Below, one piece after another: positions 8,035 through 16,182 of a stretch of DNA of 18,840 nucleotides; position 1 is the first letter of the stretch, and each line of letters starts with the position of its first letter. Under the pieces are notes generated by a model. It made no database searches. It worked only from the letters and a program-made list of their open reading frames with translations, and had not been told where the DNA came from. Source of the stretch: Flavobacteriales bacterium UBA4585. GTDB taxonomy: Bacteria > Bacteroidota > Bacteroidia > Flavobacteriales > Schleiferiaceae. The DNA lies in contig CATAQZ010000165.1 of the NCBI GenBank assembly GCA_949487015.1, forward strand, positions 1-18,840. The letters run 5' to 3'. The position numbers were made by a program, and so were the translations under genes.

Positions 8035-10767
8035 TTAAAAATCTAAAGTTATTTGAGGAGCTTCATCGTCCGCTCCATAAGAACCCTTTTCGTCTTCTTT
8101 TGGTTCAGGAGGAGCCTCCTTTATGGTTTCAGCTGTGTCTGTGAGTTCGGTTTCATTCAGATGAACAGAATTTTCTACCTCACTTTCCTTGACCTGCGCC
8201 TGCTCTTCAACAGCACTATCCTGAATAGGCTCTGATAACGGTTCTGGTAAGGATTCGAGCGATTCAATTTTATTCAGGGTTTCTGTCGTGAGTTGGTTCC
8301 CTTTCGCTTTGATACCTTTCACAGTGATAAATTCAGCCAAATCTACTTTCTCCGGCTCACGAGCTTCGCCTTTACTTTTACGATAGACCATTTGAATTCT
8401 TGGCAAGGCATCATTCGAGAGGAAGTTCAGTTCACTCTTAGGATGAGCAGTAATGATATTTTCTTCTTTATCTCCGCCTTCCCAAAGGAATCGTTTAACA
8501 AAATAGCGCGACCTTTCTCCGTCAAAATACACAGCACTTAAAGGCTTCTCCTCCTCCAGTTTTTCCAGATAAATCATGTCTGAATCAAAGTGCAAACTCA
8601 ATTCAGGAATAACTACCCGAAGTGTTCCATTTTTAGTGGCTATCAAAAGCCGGTCTTCACCTTTGAAACTTCCAACCAATCGACCGCGTTCGTCGCTATT
8701 CAATCGTTGTACTGTGGGGTCAAACCAGATTTTTCTTGCCTCTAATGTACTCTCACCTTTTTCCTTAAGCTCAATACGCTTAACCGGGAATTTAGTAACG
8801 ATGTTACCTTTTGATCCTCGACCCTTCACGGCTATGTCGGCGAAATTAAGATCTATCTTAAGTTTCTTAAGTTTTGCTAATTGACGTAAGAGCACCAACA
8901 CTTTCTCCGCTTCGCCGTTTGGGTTGGATGTAAAATAAGTGATATGAGATCCTTTGCTCCCTGTAGTTACATCGTACTCTCTATCGCGAGTGATACTCTG
9001 TACTGCAAAACGCTTGACATAGCTAACTTTTGAAATACCGTCAAGATAAATGGCGTTGTACACTGTGCGGTCGTCGCCTTTTTTCCAAACAGCCACATGG
9101 ATTATGTCTTTTCCAAAGAACGCTTTGTCTTTTACTTTACTGACACTGTATTTACCATCCGATCGGAAAACAATAACATCATCAATGTCAGAACAATCGC
9201 AAACATATTCGTCACGCTTCATACCGTATCCGACGAATCCTTCTTCACGATTCACGTAAAGTTTTTGATTACGGATGACAACTTTGGAGGCTTCAACACT
9301 ATCAAACGTAGCAATCTCAGTCTTACGACCACGACCTTTGCCGAATTTCTCTTTTAACTCTTTGAAATAGTTGATCGCATAGTCTATCAAATGTGCTAAG
9401 TCATGCTGAACCGCGGCTATTTTACCCTCTAAATCTAAAATTTTATCATTGGCCTTATCGCTGTCAAATTTAGAGATACGCTTAATCTTTATCTCAGTTA
9501 AACGAACGATATCCTCCTCCGTAACTTCACGCATGAGGTGGCCGATATGGGGCTCTAAACCTTTTGCAATAAAGGCAATCACTTGCTCCCAAGTTTCCGC
9601 TTCTTCTATGTCGCGGTAAATTTTCTTTTCTATAAAAATACGCTCTAATGAAGCAAAATGCCATTGCTCACGTAGTTCTGACAAACGAATTTCGAGCTCA
9701 GCTTTTAAAACACCTTTTGTCGCTTCTGTACTGCGTTTTAAAACATCCTTAACTCCTATAAATAGGGGTGTGTCTTCATGAATGGAACACGCCAATGGCG
9801 CAATGCTTACCTCACAATTAGTAAATGCATACAGGGCATCAATCGTTTTATCTGGACTAATCCCTCCCGGCAGATGAATAAGGATTTCTACATGCTCTGC
9901 AGTGTTGTCCTCGATTTTTTTGATCTTAATTTTACCCTTATCGTTCGCCTTTAAAACACTGTCGATCAGACTCTGTGTATTCGTAGTGAAAGGAATTTCC
10001 GTAATGACCAATGTGTTCTTATCCAATTGCGAAATTTTCGCGCGAACCCGAACGCGTGAGCCACGCTCACCATTGTTATAATTAGTAAAATCTGCTGTTC
10101 CCCCGGTTGGGAAGTCTGGATATAATTTAAACGGCTTGCCTTCCAATTCTTTAATGGAGGCATCAATCAATTCTAGGAAATTGTGCGGTAAAATTTTAGT
10201 GCTCAATCCCACAGCGATTCCCTCCACACCCATTGCTAAAAGCATGGGGAATTTCATGGGTAGATGTAAAGGCTCATTTGCGCGACCATCGTAACTCAGC
10301 TGCCACTCGGTGACTTTAGGACTGTAGGCAACGTGTAAGGCAAATTTTGTCAAACGAGCTTCAATGTAACGGGGTGCGGCGGCGCCATCACCAGTGAGAA
10401 TATTACCCCAGTTTCCTTGACAATCAATGAGAAGGTCTTTTTGTCCCATCTGAACGAGGGCATCGCCTATAGAGGCATCGCCGTGCGGGTGAAAACGCAT
10501 GGTCTGCCCAATAATGTTTGCTACTTTATGAAACCGCCCATCATCCATTTCTTTCATGGCGTGCAATAAGCGGCGTTGTACTGGCTTTAAACCATCGTTT
10601 AAGGCAGGTACGGCGCGCTCAAGGATTACATAGGATGCGTAATCCAAGAAATAATCTTGATACATACCGGAAACACGGGTAATACGGTTCCCCTCCTCCT
10701 CAATAATCTCTGAACCGGACAATTCCGGATTCAATTCTTCTTCAATGGGTTGATTTTCTTCGCTCAT
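8035..10767 (-). CDS. parC: DNA topoisomerase IV subunit A
   Basis: Breakage-reunion subunit that decatenates daughter chromosomes together with ParE. The 910 residues contain the winged-helix/tower core: GMYQDYFLDYASYVILERA (34-52), KPVQRRLLHAM (61-71), HPHGDASI (93-100), and AAAPRYIEARLTKF with catalytic Tyr134. The GyrA box (QRRGGKG) is missing, which with the adjacent parE supports ParC over GyrA. The C-terminal beta-pinwheel region is divergent, as is usual in Bacteroidota. Residues ~832-910 form a disordered-looking, strongly acidic tail ending in QITLDF. The residue after Asp97 in the quinolone-resistance segment is Ala98, where E. coli GyrA has Ser83. The ATG overlaps the parE stop by one base (TAATG), so the subunits are translationally coupled. 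Some databases label the same protein 'DNA gyrase/topoisomerase IV subunit A'. Confidence 0.96.
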   Translation of the reverse strand: MSEENQPIEEELNPELSGSEIIEEEGNRITRVSGMYQDYFLDYASYVILERAVPALNDGLKPVQRRLLHAMKEMDDGRFHKVANIIGQTMRFHPHGDASIGDALVQMGQKDLLIDCQGNWGNILTGDGAAAPRYIEARLTKFALHVAYSPKVTEWQLSYDGRANEPLHLPMKFPMLLAMGVEGIAVGLSTKILPHNFLELIDASIKELEGKPFKLYPDFPTGGTADFTNYNNGERGSRVRVRAKISQLDKNTLVITEIPFTTNTQSLIDSVLKANDKGKIKIKKIEDNTAEHVEILIHLPGGISPDKTIDALYAFTNCEVSIAPLACSIHEDTPLFIGVKDVLKRSTEATKGVLKAELEIRLSELREQWHFASLERIFIEKKIYRDIEEAETWEQVIAFIAKGLEPHIGHLMREVTEEDIVRLTEIKIKRISKFDSDKANDKILDLEGKIAAVQHDLAHLIDYAINYFKELKEKFGKGRGRKTEIATFDSVEASKVVIRNQKLYVNREEGFVGYGMKRDEYVCDCSDIDDVIVFRSDGKYSVSKVKDKAFFGKDIIHVAVWKKGDDRTVYNAIYLDGISKVSYVKRFAVQSITRDREYDVTTGSKGSHITYFTSNPNGEAEKVLVLLRQLAKLKKLKIDLNFADIAVKGRGSKGNIVTKFPVKRIELKEKGESTLEARKIWFDPTVQRLNSDERGRLVGSFKGEDRLLIATKNGTLRVVIPELSLHFDSDMIYLEKLEEEKPLSAVYFDGERSRYFVKRFLWEGGDKEENIITAHPKSELNFLSNDALPRIQMVYRKSKGEAREPEKVDLAEFITVKGIKAKGNQLTTETLNKIESLESLPEPLSEPIQDSAVEEQAQVKESEVENSVHLNETELTDTAETIKEAPPEPKEDEKGSYGADDEAPQITLDF

Positions 10768-12638
10768 TAGTTAAAGAGTTCCTCTTCCAAATTTTTCTCC
10801 ACGCGCAGATTTTCTATGATGAATTCCTGACGTTTCGGTGTGTTTTTGCCCATGTAGAATTCCAATAAGTCCCCAGAAGTATAGTCTTTGCCTATCATCA
10901 CCGGTTCCAATCGGATGTCTTTTCCTATAAAATGCTTGAATTCGTCCGGCGAGATTTCTCCCAATCCCTTAAATCGAGTGATTTCTGGTCGCGGACCTAA
11001 TTCATCTATCGCTGTATTTTTTTCCTCCGGAGTGTAACAGTATCTCGTAACCTTTTTGTTCCGAACCCTGAAAAGTGGCGTTTGTAAAATGTACAAGTGA
11101 CCCTCACGAACCAATTCCGGGAAGAACTGCAGGAAGAACGTGATCAATAACAAACGAATGTGCATCCCATCAACATCGGCATCCGTTGCAATCACCACAT
11201 TATTGTAACGCAACTCATCCAATCCATCTTCAATATTCAAGGCTGCTTGAAGCAAATTAAATTCCTCATTCTCATACACCACTTTCTTACTCAAACCATA
11301 TGAGTTTAATGGCTTTCCTTTTAATGAGAATACTGCTTGTGTATTGACATCTCGGCTTTTAGTAATAGAACCAGATGCACTGTCACCCTCCGTTATAAAT
11401 ACCGTGGTTTCAAGACGCCTGTCGCCTTTAGCACTTGCTTTTTTATCACTTAAATGCGTGCGGCAATCGCGAAGTTTTTTATTGTGAAGATTGGCTTTTT
11501 TCGCACGTTCACGGGCCAATTTTCGAATGCCTTGTAAGTCTTTTCTTTCCCGCTCCGCACGTTGAATCTTTTTTAAAAGAATCTCCGCAACAGCAGCATT
11601 TCTGTGCAGGAAGTTATCGAGATGTTCTTTCAAGAAATTCCCGACGAATGTTCGAACGTGAACTTCACCGGGCGCCATTTCTAGCGAACCTAATTTCGTT
11701 TTCGTTTGAGATTCAAATACCGGCTCAACTACTTTTAGAGAAACCGCTCCGATCACACATGCACGAATGTCGGCGGCATCAAAGTTTTTACCGTAAAAAT
11801 CTCTCATTACAGTGACTAGTCCTTCTCTGAAAGCATTTTGATGGGTTCCTCCTTGGGTCGTATGCTGACCATTGACAAAACTGTAGTACTGTTCACCTTG
11901 CATCCGCTCTGCATGGGTAATAGCAACTTCTATATCGTCCGCCTTAAGATGTATGATGTCATGCAGTACATTCCCATCAAGATTATCTTGAAGAAGGTCT
12001 TTCAACCCGTTCTCTGAATAAAATTTTTCACCATTTAAGTACAGCGTAAGTCCAGGATTTAGGTACGCATAGTTCCACAACATCTTCTCCACATATTCCA
12101 ACATGAATTTGTAGTTGATGAAGATATCTGGATCCGGTCGGAAGGTGATTTTTGTTCCTTTACGCTGTGAAGACTCTTCGATATTATCGTCTTCGACTAA
12201 CTTTCCATGCGAGAATTTTGCCCGTTTCGTTTTACCGTCTCTATACGCTTGAACAATAAATTCTGTAGATAGCGCATTAACGGCTTTGGCACCAACCCCA
12301 TTGAGACCAACAGATTTTTTAAAAGCTTTACTGTCGTATTTAGCGCCTGTATTGATCTTGGAGACCACATCGACCACTTTACCCAATGGAATGCCACGAC
12401 CGAAATCTCTAACCATCACCTGACCATCAGCGATTTTCACCTCAACGGTCTTACCAGCGCCCATTACATATTCGTCAATGGAGTTGTCTAAGATTTCTTT
12501 AAGTAGAATGTAGATTCCATCGTCGGGACTTTTACCATCGCCCAACTTACCGATGTACATACCAGGACGTAACCTGATGTGCTCATCCCACTCGAGCGAT
12601 CGTATGTTGTCTTCAGTATATTGTGCTTCTTGTGCCAT
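10767..12638 (-). CDS. parE: DNA topoisomerase IV subunit B
   Basis: ATPase subunit of the type IIA topoisomerase that pairs with ParC. The 623 residues are the usual ParE length, and no GyrB-type insertion is evident. The GHKL ATPase has EILDNSID with Glu48 and Asn52 (48-55), DFGRGIP (78-84) and GLNGVGAKAVNALS (111-124). The transducer has QTKTKLGS (311-318). The TOPRIM domain has EGDSASG (417-423) and DADVDGMHIR with the metal-binding Asp residues (486-495). The C-terminus has ITRFKGLGE (553-561). It stands 83 bases behind ychF on the same strand. I see no convincing promoter or terminator in that gap, only a TAAATTAG -7-like box. It overlaps parC by one base. The ATG at 12638 precedes MAQEAQYTEDNIRSLEW, a normal Bacteroidota ParE N-terminus. 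Confidence 0.97.
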   Translation of the reverse strand: MAQEAQYTEDNIRSLEWDEHIRLRPGMYIGKLGDGKSPDDGIYILLKEILDNSIDEYVMGAGKTVEVKIADGQVMVRDFGRGIPLGKVVDVVSKINTGAKYDSKAFKKSVGLNGVGAKAVNALSTEFIVQAYRDGKTKRAKFSHGKLVEDDNIEESSQRKGTKITFRPDPDIFINYKFMLEYVEKMLWNYAYLNPGLTLYLNGEKFYSENGLKDLLQDNLDGNVLHDIIHLKADDIEVAITHAERMQGEQYYSFVNGQHTTQGGTHQNAFREGLVTVMRDFYGKNFDAADIRACVIGAVSLKVVEPVFESQTKTKLGSLEMAPGEVHVRTFVGNFLKEHLDNFLHRNAAVAEILLKKIQRAERERKDLQGIRKLARERAKKANLHNKKLRDCRTHLSDKKASAKGDRRLETTVFITEGDSASGSITKSRDVNTQAVFSLKGKPLNSYGLSKKVVYENEEFNLLQAALNIEDGLDELRYNNVVIATDADVDGMHIRLLLITFFLQFFPELVREGHLYILQTPLFRVRNKKVTRYCYTPEEKNTAIDELGPRPEITRFKGLGEISPDEFKHFIGKDIRLEPVMIGKDYTSGDLLEFYMGKNTPKRQEFIIENLRVEKNLEEELFN

Positions 12639-12721
12639 AAATAAATTGGAATACAGGATTCCTAATTTAAGAATGCGCGCGACTTTACTGCGTGTTTATT
12701 ACATGAAAGTATACACAGGTT

Positions 12722-13813
12722 TTACACATTGAAACGGAAGTGCATGACATCACCATCCTGAACGACATATTCTTTTCCTTCAACGCGCATTTTGCCTGCT
12801 TCCTTCACTGCGTTTTCACTCCCTAATACGTCATAATCACTGTACGAGATTACTTCAGCACGAATGAAGCCTTTTTCAAAATCTGTATGAATTACACCAG
12901 CAGCCTGTGGTGCAGTGAAGTTCTTCTTAATAGTCCATGCCCGGACTTCCTTTACGCCTGCTGTAAAGTAGGTCTGGAGATTTAACAGCTCGTATGCCGC
13001 ACGAATCACACGATTTACCCCGGCATCTTCAAGACCCAATTCCTCTAGGAAAAGTTGTTTCTCCTCATAGGTTTCTAATTCAGCAATATCCGATTCTGTG
13101 CTTACGGCGATGTGAATGCAACCCGCGCCTTCCGCAGCTGCCATTTCAACAACACGATCAACATATGCGTTTCCAGATTTAGCAGCGCTTTCATCCACAT
13201 TACACAAGTATAAAACTGGCTTATCAGTAAGTAACTGCATTTCTTTGATCAATTCCTGTTCGCGCTCGGAACTTTCAAAACCGCGAACATTTCTGCCTTC
13301 TAGTACAAAAGCGATCAGTCGTTCTAAGGTAGAAACGTTCAGTTTTGCCTCTTTTTCGCCGCTTTTGGCCATTTTTTTGGCTTTTTCGAGACGTTTTTCG
13401 ATGGTATCGAGATCTTTCAGTTGTAATTCGGTATCGATGGTTTCCTTGTCGCGAATAGGATCTACACTTCCATCGACATGTGTTACATTCTCATTTTCAA
13501 AGCAACGGAGAACGTGTATGATCGCGTTGGTTTCACGGATATTCCCTAAGAATTGGTTCCCTAAACCTTCTCCTTTCGATGCGCCACGTACCAATCCTGC
13601 AATATCAACGATTTCTACATTCGCAGGCTGAACGCGTTCAGGATTGACTAATTCAGACAAACGCTCTAAACGGTAATCCGGCACGGTAACCTGACCAACG
13701 TTGGGCTCAATGGTACAGAACGGGTAATTAGCCGCCTGCGCTTTCGCGCTAGACAGACAGTTGAATAACGTACTCTTTCCAACATTCGGCAAGCCGACGA
13801 TTCCACACTTCAT
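12722..13813 (-). CDS. ychF: Redox-regulated, ribosome-associated ATPase YchF
   Basis: Obg-related P-loop protein that prefers ATP and associates with ribosomes; linked to stress responses and translation in E. coli (YchF) and eukaryotes (Ola1). The 363-residue length matches the family exactly. The G-domain shows GLPNVGKST (7-15), the G3 motif DIAGLVRGASKGEGLGNQFL (70-89), and NVDE (205-208) in place of the GTP-specific NKxD, the known reason for ATP preference. A coiled-coil arm covers ~130-180, and the C-terminal TGS domain runs ~280-363 (FTAGVKEVRAWT and the VQDGDVMHFRF end). The ATG follows a good Bacteroidota promoter with a leader of about 13 bases. The gene is divergent from the transketolase cluster. 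Confidence 0.97.
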   Translation of the reverse strand: MKCGIVGLPNVGKSTLFNCLSSAKAQAANYPFCTIEPNVGQVTVPDYRLERLSELVNPERVQPANVEIVDIAGLVRGASKGEGLGNQFLGNIRETNAIIHVLRCFENENVTHVDGSVDPIRDKETIDTELQLKDLDTIEKRLEKAKKMAKSGEKEAKLNVSTLERLIAFVLEGRNVRGFESSEREQELIKEMQLLTDKPVLYLCNVDESAAKSGNAYVDRVVEMAAAEGAGCIHIAVSTESDIAELETYEEKQLFLEELGLEDAGVNRVIRAAYELLNLQTYFTAGVKEVRAWTIKKNFTAPQAAGVIHTDFEKGFIRAEVISYSDYDVLGSENAVKEAGKMRVEGKEYVVQDGDVMHFRFNV

Positions 13814-13832
13814 ACTAATTGCTTTAGGGCGG

Positions 13833-13860
13833 CAAAGATAAACGGATTCTTTGTTAGCAA
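13833..13860 (-). promoter_or_regulatory. Promoter for ychF (TTG-N17-TAnnTTTG)
   Basis: Read on the minus strand, TTG (13860-13858), 17 bases, then TATCTTTG (13840-13833). This matches the Bacteroidota sigma-A consensus TTG-N17-23-TAnnTTTG in both boxes and spacing. Transcription would begin about 7 bases downstream (~13826), giving a ~13-base leader before the ychF ATG at 13813. It is the clearest promoter in the window. Confidence 0.6.
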
Positions 13861-13946
13861 CGTGTGTATATGTGAATTGGATTTAAAAGGGAATTGGCCC
13901 TTCTTTTGGCTTAATTTTACTGCGTATTGAATATAACATTTCACCC

Positions 13947-14792
13947 ATGTCACAACAAGACCTACAAGCCGTCGTATCCCAAGTCCGCAGAGACATCGTA
14001 CGAATGGTACACGCTGTAAATTCAGGACACCCAGGCGGTTCCTTAGGATGTGTAGAGTTTTTAACTACGCTCTATTTTGACCACATGAAACACGACCCTA
14101 AGGCGTTCACTATGGACGGTAAAGGTGAAGATTTGTTCTTTTTATCAAACGGCCATATTTCACCAGTAATGTATTCGATTCTTGCGCGTGCCGGTTACTT
14201 CGAAGTAAGCGAAATGGCGACGTTTAGAAAATTGAACACACGTTTACAGGGACACCCCACTACCCATGAAGGATTGGAAGGTATTCGAATTGCCTCTGGT
14301 TCTTTAGGTCAAGGAATGAGTGTCGCTATTGGCGCTGCTGAAGCGAAAAAACTAAATGACGATGACCGATTGGTCTACACCTTGCATGGTGATGGAGAAT
14401 TACAGGAAGGGCAAGTGTGGGAAGCGGCAATGTATGCTGCTGCCAAAAAAATAGATAATCTCATTTCTACCGTTGACGTTAATGCCAAACAGATTGACGG
14501 ATCTACAGATGAAGTTTTAGCAATGGGCTCTATTCAAGCTAAATTTGAAGCTTTTGGTTGGCACGTTATTTCTGTAGCAAAAGGAAACGACCTTAGCGCA
14601 GTGAAACACGCGCTCGTTGAGGCTACTGCCGCCTCAGGGAACGGACAACCCGTTTGTATTCTTCTCCACACTGAGATGGGTAACGGTGTTGACTTTATGA
14701 TGGGCACACACAAATGGCACGGTGTTGCACCGAACGACGACCAATTAGCTGACGCACTCAGCCAAAATCCTGAAACACTCGGCGATTACTAA
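13947..14792 (+). CDS. Transketolase, N-terminal (TPP-binding PP domain) subunit
   Basis: First half of transketolase, which transfers two-carbon units between ketose and aldose phosphates in the pentose phosphate pathway. The 281 residues correspond to the N-terminal pyrophosphate domain of the ~660-residue single-chain enzyme. Visible are SGHPGGSLG (26-34), LSNGHISPVMYS (66-77), the substrate/TPP histidine in GHPTTHEG (102-109), GSLGQGMSVAIGAA (118-131), and the Mg-TPP motif GDGELQEGQVWEA (148-160) closing with VDVNAKQIDG (176-185). It stops normally, so this is a true split gene rather than a frameshift. The matching second half lies at 16183-17136 with a vWA gene in between. Upstream, TAATTTTA (13912-13919) is a weak -7-like box with TTG 15 bases before it. 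The AAGGG-N6-CCCTT repeat around that TTG may be chance. Confidence 0.95.
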   Translation: MSQQDLQAVVSQVRRDIVRMVHAVNSGHPGGSLGCVEFLTTLYFDHMKHDPKAFTMDGKGEDLFFLSNGHISPVMYSILARAGYFEVSEMATFRKLNTRLQGHPTTHEGLEGIRIASGSLGQGMSVAIGAAEAKKLNDDDRLVYTLHGDGELQEGQVWEAAMYAAAKKIDNLISTVDVNAKQIDGSTDEVLAMGSIQAKFEAFGWHVISVAKGNDLSAVKHALVEATAASGNGQPVCILLHTEMGNGVDFMMGTHKWHGVAPNDDQLADALSQNPETLGDY

Positions 14793-14799
14793 GTCTATC

Positions 14800-16179
14800 G
14801 TGAAACAACTCAACGCCATAGTATTTTTCTTTTTCTGTCTTGCCCTCCAGGCACAGTCACAGATTGAAGAAGAACGTCCACCGCTAACGAGAATATTATT
14901 CGTATTCGATGGAAGCCAAAGCATGTATGGCCGTTGGGAAAGTGGAGCGAAAATAGATGTTGCACAACGCTTGATGGGGCAAATGCTCGATAGCTTGCAA
15001 GGGATTCAGGAGGAAGGAAATTTTCAATTGGCGCTGCGTGTCTACGGTCATCAAAAACCTGTACCTCCTCAAGACTGTTCTGATACACGTTTAGAAGTAC
15101 CGTTCAGTAACGGCAACATCTATAAAATAAAGCGGGTACTCAAAGCTATTAAACCAAAGGGTACTACTCCAATCGCTGGTTCGCTTTTAAAGGCATCCGA
15201 TGATTTTCCGCCTTGTGAGGATTGTAGAAACATCGTCATTTTAATTACAGATGGTGTGGAAGCATGTGATGGCGATCCATGTGTAGTGAGTAAACGTCTT
15301 CAACAAAAGGGTATCATTCTTAAGCCATTTGTTATTGGAATTGGCTTAGATGAGGATTTTAAAAACAGCTTTGAATGTGTTGGGACATATTTTGACGCTG
15401 CCGATGAAAATACCTTTAAGAATGTTCTTGGTGTTGTTATTTCCCAAGCTTTAGACAATACGACGGCACAAATCAACCTCCTAGATAGCCGAGGTAAGCC
15501 GACAGAGACAAACGTTCCAGTCTTACTGTACGATCATACTTCACAAAAAGTAAGAAAGAGCTTTGTGCATACCTTGAACTATAAGGGCCAGCCGGATACC
15601 ATGGTATTAGACCCATTAGTCGTCTACGACATGGTAGTTCATACCATTCCACCGGTTCGTGTGGACAGTATTGTCATTCATCCTGGAACCCACACTCATA
15701 TCGGTGCTTCCACCCCACAAGGGCAGTTGGAACTGCGATCAAACTCCAGACAAAGCACTAAAATCTCGTGCATCATCAAACCACATGGTAAGAATGAGAT
15801 TTTACATGTACAAGACTTCGGGACACTTCAACGGTACCTCAGCGGTACGTATGATTTAGAAATCTTAACCCTGCCAAGAATTTTTCAGAGCGGTGTACTT
15901 ATAAACCCAAGTTCGACAACAACTATAGCGGTACCTCCACCAGGTATGGTCACCTTACAAGCAGGAACAAGCGGCTACGGTTCCATATTTGTGCAAAGAG
16001 AAGACGGCTATGAGTGGGTAACTGATCTCAGCGAAAGTGGTGAGCGTCAGGTTTTTCAACTCCAGCCCGGACAGTATATGGTCGTGTTTAGAAGCAAATT
16101 TGCGCAGGAAACCGCTTACAGTAAAACGAAAGAATTTAGAGTGAGTCCAGGCTCATCAACCATAGTGAAAATCAACTAA
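14800..16179 (+). CDS. Secreted von Willebrand factor A domain protein
   Basis: A 459-residue exported protein of unknown function, starting at GTG 7 bases after the transketolase N-subunit stop. Signal peptide 1-20 (KQLNAIVFFFFCLALQAQS, no lipobox). The vWA domain spans ~31-215 with a complete metal-ion-dependent adhesion site: DGSQS (37-41), Thr122/Thr123 in KGTTPIAGS, and Asp151 in LITDGVEA. Six Cys (93, 139, 142, 156, 161, 193) lie in this domain and could form disulfides in the periplasm. The C-terminal half holds three related beta-rich units of ~75-80 residues (about 225-306, 307-380, 381-459). Each ends with a Y-x-hydrophobic strand, then a P-G/S-S-T turn before a final strand. No T9SS sorting domain or later membrane segment is seen. 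Its stop is 3 bases before the transketolase C-subunit ATG, so all three must share a transcript. A link to sugar metabolism is not evident. Confidence 0.85.
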   Translation: MKQLNAIVFFFFCLALQAQSQIEEERPPLTRILFVFDGSQSMYGRWESGAKIDVAQRLMGQMLDSLQGIQEEGNFQLALRVYGHQKPVPPQDCSDTRLEVPFSNGNIYKIKRVLKAIKPKGTTPIAGSLLKASDDFPPCEDCRNIVILITDGVEACDGDPCVVSKRLQQKGIILKPFVIGIGLDEDFKNSFECVGTYFDAADENTFKNVLGVVISQALDNTTAQINLLDSRGKPTETNVPVLLYDHTSQKVRKSFVHTLNYKGQPDTMVLDPLVVYDMVVHTIPPVRVDSIVIHPGTHTHIGASTPQGQLELRSNSRQSTKISCIIKPHGKNEILHVQDFGTLQRYLSGTYDLEILTLPRIFQSGVLINPSSTTTIAVPPPGMVTLQAGTSGYGSIFVQREDGYEWVTDLSESGERQVFQLQPGQYMVVFRSKFAQETAYSKTKEFRVSPGSSTIVKIN

Positions 16180-16182
16180 GAA

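Noticed and set aside
13887..13902. AAGGG-N6-CCCTT inverted repeat upstream of the transketolase N-subunit
   Set aside because: A five-base arm is too short to claim an operator or terminator, although it surrounds a TTG that could be part of a promoter.
14793..16182. Possibility that transketolase is a pseudogene interrupted by an insertion
   Set aside because: Both halves have proper starts, stops and complete catalytic motifs, the split is at the known subunit boundary, and the intervening gene has no transposase, terminal repeats or target duplication.
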